DNA from: Candidatus Scatomonas merdigallinarum
Lineage (GTDB): Bacteria; Bacillota; Clostridia; Lachnospirales; Lachnospiraceae
Reading direction: 5' to 3'
Assembly: GCA_018716305.1 (NCBI GenBank)
Contig: DVKB01000034.1
Coordinates: 124,001-188,000, forward strand
Length of the DNA stretch: 64,000 nt
Positions 28,020-35,965 of this stretch are shown in pieces (position 1 is the stretch's first letter; each line of letters begins with the position of its first letter). Under the pieces are notes generated by a model that was given only the letters and a program-made list of their open reading frames with translations, did not search any database and had not been told where the DNA came from. The translations under genes were made by a program, and so were the position numbers.

Positions 28020-28778
28020 TCACAGAACCGCCTGGATGAGTTTTATGGTGTACGCTTTCCGGGGATGAAGGATTACCTGCTCCGGCGTTCCCTCTTCCAC
28101 GATCCTGCCTTCCGCCATGACCAGCACCCGGTCACAGAACTGCTGCACCAGAGCCAGGTCATGGCAGATAAACAGGTAGGACAGCCCCCACTCCCGCTTC
28201 AGGGAGGCTAACAATTCCAGAACCTGTTTCTGTACCGTGACATCCAGGGCGCTGGTAGCCTCATCGCAGATCAGCAGCCGGGGCTCCACCGCCAGCGCTC
28301 TGGCGATGGCCGCCCGCTGGCACTGGCCTCCGCTGACCTCATGGGGATAGCGGCCGGCAAAGTCCGCCGGAAGTCCGCACTGCATAAAAAGCTTCTCCAC
28401 CCGCCTTTTTCGCTCTTTGGAAGAAAGGCCGGTATTTTTCAGGCTTTCTCCCACCCCGTCCCCCAGGGTCCGGCGGGGGTCAAAGGATTCCGCCGGAGAC
28501 TGAAAGACCATCTGCAGCTGCCGGTATACCTGGCGCTGCTCCCGGGACTTCAGATGAGTGACCGCTCTGCCCCCAAGATAGATCTCCCCCTCCGAGGGCT
28601 TCAAAAGCCCGGTGATCATTCTGGCCACCGTGCTTTTGCCGGATCCGGATTCCCCCACGATGCCCAGAGTTTCTCCGGGAAGAAGGCAGAAGCTTACATG
28701 GTCCACAGCGGCCAGTTCCTCCTGTCCTTTTTTCTGAAATGTTTTGGTCAGTTTTTTTACTTCCAGCAAAGGTTCCAT
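28020..28778 (-). CDS. Nik/Opp-type ABC transporter ATP-binding protein (NikE/DppF-like)
   Basis: IVGESGSGKST, VSGGQCQRAAIARAL, CDEATSALDVTVQ. Confidence 0.9.
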   Translation of the reverse strand: MEPLLEVKKLTKTFQKKGQEELAAVDHVSFCLLPGETLGIVGESGSGKSTVARMITGLLKPSEGEIYLGGRAVTHLKSREQRQVYRQLQMVFQSPAESFDPRRTLGDGVGESLKNTGLSSKERKRRVEKLFMQCGLPADFAGRYPHEVSGGQCQRAAIARALAVEPRLLICDEATSALDVTVQKQVLELLASLKREWGLSYLFICHDLALVQQFCDRVLVMAEGRIVEEGTPEQVILHPRKAYTIKLIQAVL

Positions 28779-29561
28779 CTAATTTTTCTCCAGCACCGGC
28801 ACAGCGGCCAGCAGCTCCTTTGTATAGTTTTCCCGGGGACGGCCCAGCACCTGCGGGGCCGGTCCGTACTCCACAGCCTCCCCCGCCTTTAAAACAAGGA
28901 CTGTATCCGCCATGGCCCGGACCACTCCCAGATTATGGGTCACCAGCACCATGGCTGTGCCGTACAGTTCCCGCGTCAGCAGCAGTTCCTCCACCGCCTG
29001 TCTCTGCACAGAGACGTCCAGGGCGCTGGTAGGCTCATCCGCCAGCAGGATCTCCGGCTTCAGGAGCATGGCCATGGCGATCCCCACTCTCTGGTTCATG
29101 CCCCCGGAAAGTTCAAAGGGATAGCCGGCCAATATCCGTTCCCCTTCCCGGAAACCCAGCCGGGCAAAAAGCTCCAGGGCTTCTGTATCGCTTTCCTTCC
29201 GGGTGATCTTTCTGTGAGCGGAAAGACTCTCAAAGATCTGGCTGCCGATGGTGCGCACCGGACACAGGGCGGCTCCGGCGTCCTGAAAGATCATGCCGAT
29301 CTGCGCGCCCCGGATCTTCCGCAGTTCCTTTTCCGTAAGATCCGGCAGGTTCCGGTCCCGATACAGGATCTCTCCTTGGGTCACCAGGCCTCCCTGGCCC
29401 AGGATCCCCAGGGCCCCCCGGATCAGGGAGCTTTTTCCGCTGCCGGATTCCCCCACAATTCCCAGGATTTCTCCGGACTTCAGGGTAAAATTGATATCAC
29501 GGACTGCCGGGATCCCGTTATAGGAGATCTCCACCGACCGGTAAACAAGTAATTCTTCCAT
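28779..29561 (-). CDS. Nik/Opp-type ABC transporter ATP-binding protein (NikD/DppD-like)
   Basis: IVGESGSGKSS, LSGGMNQRVGIAM, ADEPTSALDVSVQ. Confidence 0.9.
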   Translation of the reverse strand: MEELLVYRSVEISYNGIPAVRDINFTLKSGEILGIVGESGSGKSSLIRGALGILGQGGLVTQGEILYRDRNLPDLTEKELRKIRGAQIGMIFQDAGAALCPVRTIGSQIFESLSAHRKITRKESDTEALELFARLGFREGERILAGYPFELSGGMNQRVGIAMAMLLKPEILLADEPTSALDVSVQRQAVEELLLTRELYGTAMVLVTHNLGVVRAMADTVLVLKAGEAVEYGPAPQVLGRPRENYTKELLAAVPVLEKN

Positions 29562-29582
29562 GGTTTTCTCCGTTCCGCCGCC

Positions 29583-31151
29583 TCAGCCGCCGATATCCAG
29601 ATCCGCGGTGATCTCGTAATAATCGCAGGGATGCGCTGTCAGTCCCGTAACCGAAGCGTCTGCGACCATGCTCATCCGCAGATGGGAGGCAAACACAAAG
29701 GCATTGTCCTTCAGAATCACCTGCTGCATTTCCACAGCCAGTTCCTGCCGGCGGGCGCTGTCAAAGGTCCGGGACATCTCCTCCGCCAGGTTCTCCAGCT
29801 CATCGCTGTGATAATGGCCGTCATTGTTGGCGGAGCTGTCCAGGCAGCGGTAGGTAAAGAAATATTCCGGATCTCCCGTGGGCGCTGTCACCATGGCGCT
29901 GACGTAAATGTCCCAGGCAGAAGGGTCTGTGCGGATGCTGTTGTGGTCCGCGGTGCTGTTGATCTCCACCTGAAAACCGATCTCTCCCAGAGTGGACTGG
30001 GCATACTCCGCCAGCAGCGGCAGCTCCTGGCGGCTGGGATAGGTGAGCCAGCGCAGGGTCAGCAAAGTTCCCTCTTTTTCCCGGATTCCATCCCCATCTG
30101 TATCGATCCAGCCCGCTTCCTCCAGTACCTTTTCGGCTTCTTCCGGATCATAGGTTTCCGTGGAAACCGCGTCGCCGCCAAAGATAAAGTTTTCCGGGAA
30201 TACCCCTTCTGCCGGATATCCGTTGCCCCCCAGCAGGGTCTCCACAAAGCCCTCCTTATCGATGCCCAGGGCAATGGCTTTGCGCACCGCGGGATCCCCG
30301 GTAACGGGGCTTTCAAAGTTCATGGTGCCGAAAAATGCCCGGCTGGTGGCACAGCTGGTAAAGGAGTACTGTTCATTTTCAAACAAAGGATAGCTGGCGT
30401 AGGGCATGCCGTAGGCCACATCGATCTCTCCCGACTGCAGAGCCATAGTCAGGGTATCTCCGTCAGTAATGGTGCGGACCGTAACCTTGTCCAGCTTCGG
30501 CTCCCCTCCCCAGTAGTTTTCATTTTTCACCAGCTCCAGTCCGCTGTCTGTCACCAGGGAAACCGCCTGGTAAGGCCCGGTGCCGGAGACAATCCCCTCC
30601 TCTGTGACTCCCGCCTCCATGTCGATGACGCAGCCGTAGGGATCCGCCAGATAATGGATCAGGGCAGGCACCGGCTCAGCGGTGTGTATGGTCAGAGTAT
30701 AACCCTCCGCGGTGATCTCCCGGATTTGCAGGTCCTCCGCCGCCCGGACATGGACAGAGATCAGATCCTCCAGGCATTCTTTCACCGACTGAGCGTCCAT
30801 ATGCCGGCCGCTGGCAAAGTCCACATCCTCCCGGAGCTGAATCACCCAGGTCAGCTCGTCCGTGTTTTCATAGCTTTTCGCCAGCCAGGGCTCTATCTCC
30901 ATGGAATCGGAAAAGCGGAACAGAGTCTCCCCCACTCCGTAGCGGATGCAGGCCCAGCCGCTGTTGTCCCGGTGGGGATTGATGTCGGGTTCTCCGTTTT
31001 CCGCGTTAAAGGTGGTATCGCCCCACACCAGCGACTTTTCTCCGGAGGTCTCCGGAGATGGCTCCTGAGCCAGCGTTCCGCCGCTGCACCCGGACAGCAG
31101 AGAAATCAGCAGTCCGGCGGCCAGGAATGTGGTCCATGTTTTTTTTCTCAT
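29583..31151 (-). CDS. ABC transporter substrate-binding lipoprotein, NikA/OppA (SBP family 5)
   Basis: Lipobox LISLLSGCSGG; LVKNENYWGGEPKLDKV, GTGPYQAV, DTDGDGIRE. Confidence 0.9.
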   Translation of the reverse strand: MRKKTWTTFLAAGLLISLLSGCSGGTLAQEPSPETSGEKSLVWGDTTFNAENGEPDINPHRDNSGWACIRYGVGETLFRFSDSMEIEPWLAKSYENTDELTWVIQLREDVDFASGRHMDAQSVKECLEDLISVHVRAAEDLQIREITAEGYTLTIHTAEPVPALIHYLADPYGCVIDMEAGVTEEGIVSGTGPYQAVSLVTDSGLELVKNENYWGGEPKLDKVTVRTITDGDTLTMALQSGEIDVAYGMPYASYPLFENEQYSFTSCATSRAFFGTMNFESPVTGDPAVRKAIALGIDKEGFVETLLGGNGYPAEGVFPENFIFGGDAVSTETYDPEEAEKVLEEAGWIDTDGDGIREKEGTLLTLRWLTYPSRQELPLLAEYAQSTLGEIGFQVEINSTADHNSIRTDPSAWDIYVSAMVTAPTGDPEYFFTYRCLDSSANNDGHYHSDELENLAEEMSRTFDSARRQELAVEMQQVILKDNAFVFASHLRMSMVADASVTGLTAHPCDYYEITADLDIGG

Positions 31152-32029
31152 TTTGTTCTTCTCCTTTTTCTCTGTCCGTTTCTGGGATCCAGATAATCCC
31201 GCACAGTGTCCCCCAGAAGGTTAAAAAGCACTACAGAAGCAAAAATCCCAAGTCCCGGGGTCAGTACCACCCAGGGATAGGTCTGCAGCATACTCCTGCC
31301 GCTGCTCATCATACTGCCCCACTCCGCTGTGGGGGGCTGGGCTCCCAGCCCCAGAAAAGAAAGGGCCGCGATCTCCATCATCATGGTGCCGATATCCAGC
31401 ATGGCCGTCACCAGCACCGGGCCGGCGATGTTGGGCAGGATGTGGCGGAAAAGGATCCCCAAAGAAGAGGTTCCGGAAAGCTTTGCCGCCTGGATATAGG
31501 TGAGATTTTTCACCGTCAGAGTCTGGCTCCTGGCCAGTCTGGCATATTTGGGCCAGCTCACCGCCGCCAGGGCAATCACCGCGTTTTGGATGCCGCCCTG
31601 GAGCACTGCCGCCACAGCCATGGCGAACACCAGCCCCGGAAAAGCCAGGCAGATGTCCGAGACCCGCATGATCACCGCGTCCAGGGCTCCGCCGAAATAG
31701 CCGCAGAGCAGCCCCAGAAGAGTCCCTCCCACGGCGATGATCCCCACCAGAATCAGGGCAGAAAAAATACTGGTCTGTCCCCCTACGATCACCCGGGAGA
31801 GCATATCCCTCCCGTACCGGTCCGTGCCGAAGGGATGATCCGGGCTTGGGGGCTGCAGGGCAATAGACAGATCCTGCCCGTTGGGGTCATAGGGGCAGAT
31901 CCATTCCGCGAAAACCGCCGCCAGCAGCAGGGCGATAACCAGAGACAGGAACAGGATCAGACGGATCCTGGTGTGATCGGCCCGGATCCTCTGCCGGCGC
32001 GCCCCGATCTTTTCAGTATGAGAATTCAT
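31148..32029 (-). CDS. Nik/Opp-type ABC transporter permease (NikC-like)
   Basis: HPFGTDRYGRDMLSRVIVGGQTS...LGAQPPTAEWGSMMSSGRSML. Confidence 0.9.
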   Translation of the reverse strand: MNSHTEKIGARRQRIRADHTRIRLILFLSLVIALLLAAVFAEWICPYDPNGQDLSIALQPPSPDHPFGTDRYGRDMLSRVIVGGQTSIFSALILVGIIAVGGTLLGLLCGYFGGALDAVIMRVSDICLAFPGLVFAMAVAAVLQGGIQNAVIALAAVSWPKYARLARSQTLTVKNLTYIQAAKLSGTSSLGILFRHILPNIAGPVLVTAMLDIGTMMMEIAALSFLGLGAQPPTAEWGSMMSSGRSMLQTYPWVVLTPGLGIFASVVLFNLLGDTVRDYLDPRNGQRKRRRTK

Positions 32030-32970
32030 GCCTTCTCACCTCCCAGCCGCACCCGGGGATCCAGGGCCCGGTAGCAAAGATCCGTAATAAGATTCACCGC
32101 CACATAGATCACGGCCATCCACACTACGTAAGCCTGGATCACAGGATAATCCCGCATATTGATGGCGTCCACCGCCAGCTTTCCCACCCCGTCCCACATA
32201 AAAATGGACTCCACAATGGCAGTCCCTCCCAGGAGACTGCCCAGAGACAGAGCCATGAGAGTGAGAATCGCGGACAGACAGGAACGCAGGACATATTTCC
32301 GCAGGATCACGGAAAAAGGCACCCCTCTGGCCCTTGCTCCCGTCACATAGTCCTTGCCCAGCTCCTCCAGCACCGCCGCCCGGATCTGCCGCATATATTT
32401 AGCGGACATGGCAATGGCCAGGGTCAGGGCCGGCAGGGCCGCGCTCCTGAGGCTCAGACCCTCCGAAATCACCGGAAAAACGGGAATATATATGGCCAGC
32501 AGATACATCAGCACCAGAGCCACAAAAAAGTTGGGAAGGCTGCTGCCGATAAAACTGCACACCCGGATCAGATAGTCCGTAAATCGATTCTGTCTTACCG
32601 CCGCCAGAATTCCCAGAGGCAGGGAGATCACCACCGTCAGCCCCATGGACAGCACCGTCAGAAGCAGGGTTGCCGGCAGCTTGGACACAAAGACAGAAAA
32701 TACATCGCTGCCGGAAATATAGCTGGTGCCCAGATCTCCTGTAAGAAATCCTCCCAGCCAGCGGAAATACTGCGCCAGAAATGGCTGATCCAGCCCCAGC
32801 TCCGCTCTCCGGGCGGCGATCACCTCCGGGGAGAGGGCCACTCCGGAAACCTCCGACTGCTGCAGCACCGCGTCGCTGCCGGCGATCCGCATCAGGGCGA
32901 AAGAAAGAAAGGTAATGCCCAGCAGGATGGGAATCAGCAGAAGCAGCCTGCGGATCACATATTTCTTCAT
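32026..32970 (-). CDS. Nik/Opp-type ABC transporter permease (NikB-like)
   Basis: MKKYVIRRLLLLIPILLGITFLSFALMRIAGSDAVLQ...; start at 32970 gives an ATGA overlap with the methyltransferase stop. Confidence 0.9.
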   Translation of the reverse strand: MKKYVIRRLLLLIPILLGITFLSFALMRIAGSDAVLQQSEVSGVALSPEVIAARRAELGLDQPFLAQYFRWLGGFLTGDLGTSYISGSDVFSVFVSKLPATLLLTVLSMGLTVVISLPLGILAAVRQNRFTDYLIRVCSFIGSSLPNFFVALVLMYLLAIYIPVFPVISEGLSLRSAALPALTLAIAMSAKYMRQIRAAVLEELGKDYVTGARARGVPFSVILRKYVLRSCLSAILTLMALSLGSLLGGTAIVESIFMWDGVGKLAVDAINMRDYPVIQAYVVWMAVIYVAVNLITDLCYRALDPRVRLGGEKA

Positions 32971-33767
32971 GATATCTCCTTCTGGCTCAGATTCTTTACC
33001 GCCCGGATCAGAAACATGGGGGTAGAGGAATTGTTGATCCTCTCCTCCCGGGTCCAGACCCGTCTCCAGATCTCCGGATCCGCCTCCATCTCCATTCCCA
33101 GTCTCTCCAGGACCTTCCGGTCCCATTCCGGGCGGAGAGCCAGGGAAAGGGGCGCCTGCACGGCAATGGCCTCCATGGCGGGGATATCCGTCCCGTCGGT
33201 CTCGTTGGCCACCCCTTCCGCCAGGATATTCTCCCGGTCCTTCAGATACCCTTCCCGGGCCTCCCGGTCATACAGATACCGGTACCAGTTGGCGTCAAAG
33301 TTCAGCAGAAGCCCGCCGGGCTTCAGGACCCGGCACCATTCCCCGTAGGCTTTCTCCGGGTGGGGCAGGTTCCAGGTAAGGTTCCTGGTAACGATCACGT
33401 CAAAACGGTTCTCCGGGAATTCCAGCTGTTCCGCGTTCATTCGCAGAAAACAGATGCGGTCCCTCCAGATCCCCGCGTTATTCCCGGCCTCCTTCAGCAT
33501 GGATTCCGTATAGTCCACAGCGGTAACCTGATACCCCATTTCCGCCAGGATCACCGAAAAAAAACCGGGGCCGCAGCCTATGTCCAGAACAGAAAGTTCC
33601 CCCGGCTTCCGTTCCGGATACTGCCGGCTGATCTGCTCAAAAAGAACTCCGCCCCACACCTGATGCTGACCGGAGTTCAGTTCACTTTTATTCACTTCAG
33701 AATATCCGGCCGCCCGGTTGGTCCAGTAGGCCTGATTCTCTGTTTCATACTGCCGAAATGTCTGCAT
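32967..33767 (-). CDS. Class I SAM-dependent methyltransferase
   Basis: LSVLDIGCGPGFFSVILAEMGYQVTAVDYTESMLKEA...FDVIVTRNLTWNLPHPEKAYGEWCRVLKPGGLLLNFDANW. Confidence 0.9.
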   Translation of the reverse strand: MQTFRQYETENQAYWTNRAAGYSEVNKSELNSGQHQVWGGVLFEQISRQYPERKPGELSVLDIGCGPGFFSVILAEMGYQVTAVDYTESMLKEAGNNAGIWRDRICFLRMNAEQLEFPENRFDVIVTRNLTWNLPHPEKAYGEWCRVLKPGGLLLNFDANWYRYLYDREAREGYLKDRENILAEGVANETDGTDIPAMEAIAVQAPLSLALRPEWDRKVLERLGMEMEADPEIWRRVWTREERINNSSTPMFLIRAVKNLSQKEIS

Positions 33768-33774
33768 ACATCCT

Positions 33775-33829
33775 CCTTAAAACCCGTCGTTCTTTGGTTC
33801 TCCCCTATAGTATCATACGGGTTTTAAGG
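33775..33829. promoter_or_regulatory. Perfect 13-bp inverted repeat flanking the methyltransferase-nik promoter/leader
   Basis: CCTTAAAACCCGT (33775-33787) and ACGGGTTTTAAGG (33817-33829). Confidence 0.75.
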
Positions 33830-33855
33830 CTGTAAGCCCCCCCTGGGGATAAAAT
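33807..33855 (-). promoter_or_regulatory. Promoter with GC-palindromic element, site A (methyltransferase-nik operon)
   Basis: Minus strand ATTTTATCCCCAGGGGGGGCTTACAG - 17 bp - TACTAT. Confidence 0.65.
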
Positions 33856-35282
33856 TACTGCCGGGGCTGACTTTGCGAAGGCTTTTCCAGAGCTTTTTTA
33901 AACCGGAAGGCAAAGAGAATGGCCGTAAAGGTTACCGCCAGGGTGTCTGCCGCCGGTTCCGCCAGGTACACGGAGGTGGTCTTCTCCAAAGGCAGGATTC
34001 CCGGAAGCAGGTAGATCATAGGAATCAGCAGGACAAACTTCCGCACAACCGCCACCGCGATGGATTCCACCGCTCTGCCCAGGGCGTTAAAGGTCATCTG
34101 GCAGGCCATCTGGATTCCGAAGAGGAACATGACCCCCATGTAGATCCGCAGGGCAGTCCCGGTATAGGCGATCAGCTCCGGGCTGGTGGTAAACATGGCG
34201 GCAAACACTCCGGGAAACAGCATAACCAGAGCCCATAAGATCCCCGCGTAGGCCATGCTGACTTTCAGCAGGAGCCGGAAAGCCCCCTTGACTCTTCCGT
34301 AGTCCCCGGCCCCGTAGCAGTAGCTGATGATGGGCTGGGCGCCCTGTCCCAGTCCCTGCAGGGGGAGCATGGCGAACTGCATGACGCTGGTGAGAATGGT
34401 CATTGCTCCCACGGCAATGTCTCCTCCATAGTTCTGAAGAGAACTGTTAAAGCAGACGGAGATCACACTCTCGCTGGCCTGCATGATAAAGGTAGCCGCC
34501 CCCAGGGCCACGCAGGGGCCTATCACCTTGGGAACCAGCCGCAGATTCTTCTTTCGGATCCGCAGAAAGGTCCGCTTTCCGCAGAGAAAACTCACCACCC
34601 AGAGGCAGGAGAGGGCCTGGGAAATAATCGTGGCCAGCGCCGCGCCCCGGACGTTCATTCCCAGTCCGAAAATAAAGATGGGATCCAGGATAATGTTGGA
34701 CACTGCCCCGATCAGCACAGAGAGCATGCCGGTCTTCGCAAAGCCCTGGGCAGTGATAAACGCGTTCATTCCCAGGGTCAGCTCCACAAAAATGGTTCCC
34801 ACGGCGTAGATGTTCATGTAGTCCACCCCGTAGCCGATGGTCTTTTCACTGGCCCCGAAGGCCATGAGCAAATCCCGGTTCCAGATCAGCAGTACCGCTG
34901 TCAGGATCACGGAAAGGAGGATCTGCAGGACAAAGCAGTTGCCCAATGTTTTCTCCGCGGAATCCTTATCCTTCCTGCCCATAAAAATAGAAGCCCTGGG
35001 AGATCCCCCGTAGCCTACCAGTGCCGCGAAGGCGGATACGATCAGAATCAGAGGCATGCATACGCCTACCCCTGTCAGGGCGGAGGCTCCGATATCCGGA
35101 ATATGCCCGATATAGATCCGGTCTACAATGTTGTACAGCATATTGATCAGCTGCGCCGCCACCGTGGGCAGAGCCAGCTTAACCAGTAATTTCCCCAGAG
35201 GCTCCCTCCGCAGAAATTCCTTGCTGTTCTCCGGAGTTTTCTGAAGTTCCATGTCTGTCTGTTCCTGTTCTTTCTGTTTCAT
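33855..35282 (-). CDS. MATE family efflux transporter
   Basis: REPLGKLLVKLALPTVAAQLINMLYNIVDRIYIGHIPDIGASALTGVGVCMPL. Confidence 0.92.
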   Translation of the reverse strand: MKQKEQEQTDMELQKTPENSKEFLRREPLGKLLVKLALPTVAAQLINMLYNIVDRIYIGHIPDIGASALTGVGVCMPLILIVSAFAALVGYGGSPRASIFMGRKDKDSAEKTLGNCFVLQILLSVILTAVLLIWNRDLLMAFGASEKTIGYGVDYMNIYAVGTIFVELTLGMNAFITAQGFAKTGMLSVLIGAVSNIILDPIFIFGLGMNVRGAALATIISQALSCLWVVSFLCGKRTFLRIRKKNLRLVPKVIGPCVALGAATFIMQASESVISVCFNSSLQNYGGDIAVGAMTILTSVMQFAMLPLQGLGQGAQPIISYCYGAGDYGRVKGAFRLLLKVSMAYAGILWALVMLFPGVFAAMFTTSPELIAYTGTALRIYMGVMFLFGIQMACQMTFNALGRAVESIAVAVVRKFVLLIPMIYLLPGILPLEKTTSVYLAEPAADTLAVTFTAILFAFRFKKALEKPSQSQPRQ

Positions 35283-35734
35283 TGGGGATCACTTCTCCTT
35301 CCTTCCAGGGCATTCCTGGAATTTTCAAACAGCCGGCGCTGGAGTTCTACCAGAGTTTCCAGATCCCGGCTGGAAAAACCCTGCAGCACCGCGGCCAGAA
35401 ACTCCTCTCTGACCTGGTCCACCGCCTCCATCAGGGGCTTTGCCTGTTCCCGCAGCCGCAGATGGATCTTTCTTCTGTCCTCCCGGTCCGGCAGCCGTTC
35501 CAGCAGGGACTTCCGGATCAGGGACTCCACCGCCTTGGAGACGGCGCCCTTGGAGATCATCCGCAGTTCCGTAATGTCCCCCGCCGTGTCTTTTTCAGGG
35601 TTATTCAGCAGAAAACTCACAATCTCCGCTTCAGCCACCGTCAGATCGTGGTCCGTGCAGACGCGCTTCAGCATTCGGTCGTACAAGCGGAACAGGCCCC
35701 GCAGACCGGTAAATATTTCTGTTGTGGGAGTCAT
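35279..35734 (-). CDS. MarR family transcriptional regulator
   Basis: RVCTDHDLTVAEAEIVSFLLNNPEKDTAGDITELRMISKGAVSKAVESLIRKSLLERLPDREDRRKIHLRL; ATGA overlap with MATE. Confidence 0.92.
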   Translation of the reverse strand: MTPTTEIFTGLRGLFRLYDRMLKRVCTDHDLTVAEAEIVSFLLNNPEKDTAGDITELRMISKGAVSKAVESLIRKSLLERLPDREDRRKIHLRLREQAKPLMEAVDQVREEFLAAVLQGFSSRDLETLVELQRRLFENSRNALEGRRSDPQ

Positions 35735-35755
35735 CCTTTTTTTCTCCTTTGTTTT

Positions 35756-35819
35756 TTTGTAAACAGTTTACAAAGAAACTATATGGGTAACAGTATACCA
35801 TTTACAGAAAAGAAGTCAA
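35756..35819 (-). promoter_or_regulatory. marR-type promoter and operator palindrome
   Basis: TTGACT (35814-35819) - 16 bp - TATACT (35792-35797); palindrome TTTGTAAACAGTTTACAAA (35756-35774). Confidence 0.75.
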
Positions 35820-35827
35820 GGTCCCCT

Positions 35828-35885
35828 GCGGCAAAAATCCAGGCCCGGCGACTGCGAAAGACTGCCAGGCCTGGATTTTTGCCGC
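35828..35885. repeat. Inverted repeat with 18-bp perfect arms
   Basis: GCGGCAAAAATCCAGGCC (35828-35845) / GGCCTGGATTTTTGCCGC (35868-35885), 22-nt loop. Confidence 0.9.
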
Positions 35886-35916
35886 GGATATTTTCAATGA
35901 GTGAATTCATGGCTTC

Positions 35917-35965
35917 AGTATAAGCCCTGTCCCTGTCCTCCGCAAGCCCCCGTGGGGGTTATTTC
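35917..35965 (-). promoter_or_regulatory. Promoter with GC-palindromic element, site B (towards hairpin and marR-MATE)
   Basis: Minus strand GAAATAACCCCCACGGGGGCTTGCGG - 17 bp - TATACT. Confidence 0.65.

Noticed and set aside
35779-35910. 43-codon ORF (MNSLIENIRGKNPGLAVFRSRRAWIFAAGDLDFFSVNGILLPI) through the 35.8 kb hairpin
   Set aside because: No ribosome-binding site and it translates both arms of a perfect inverted repeat; more likely non-coding.
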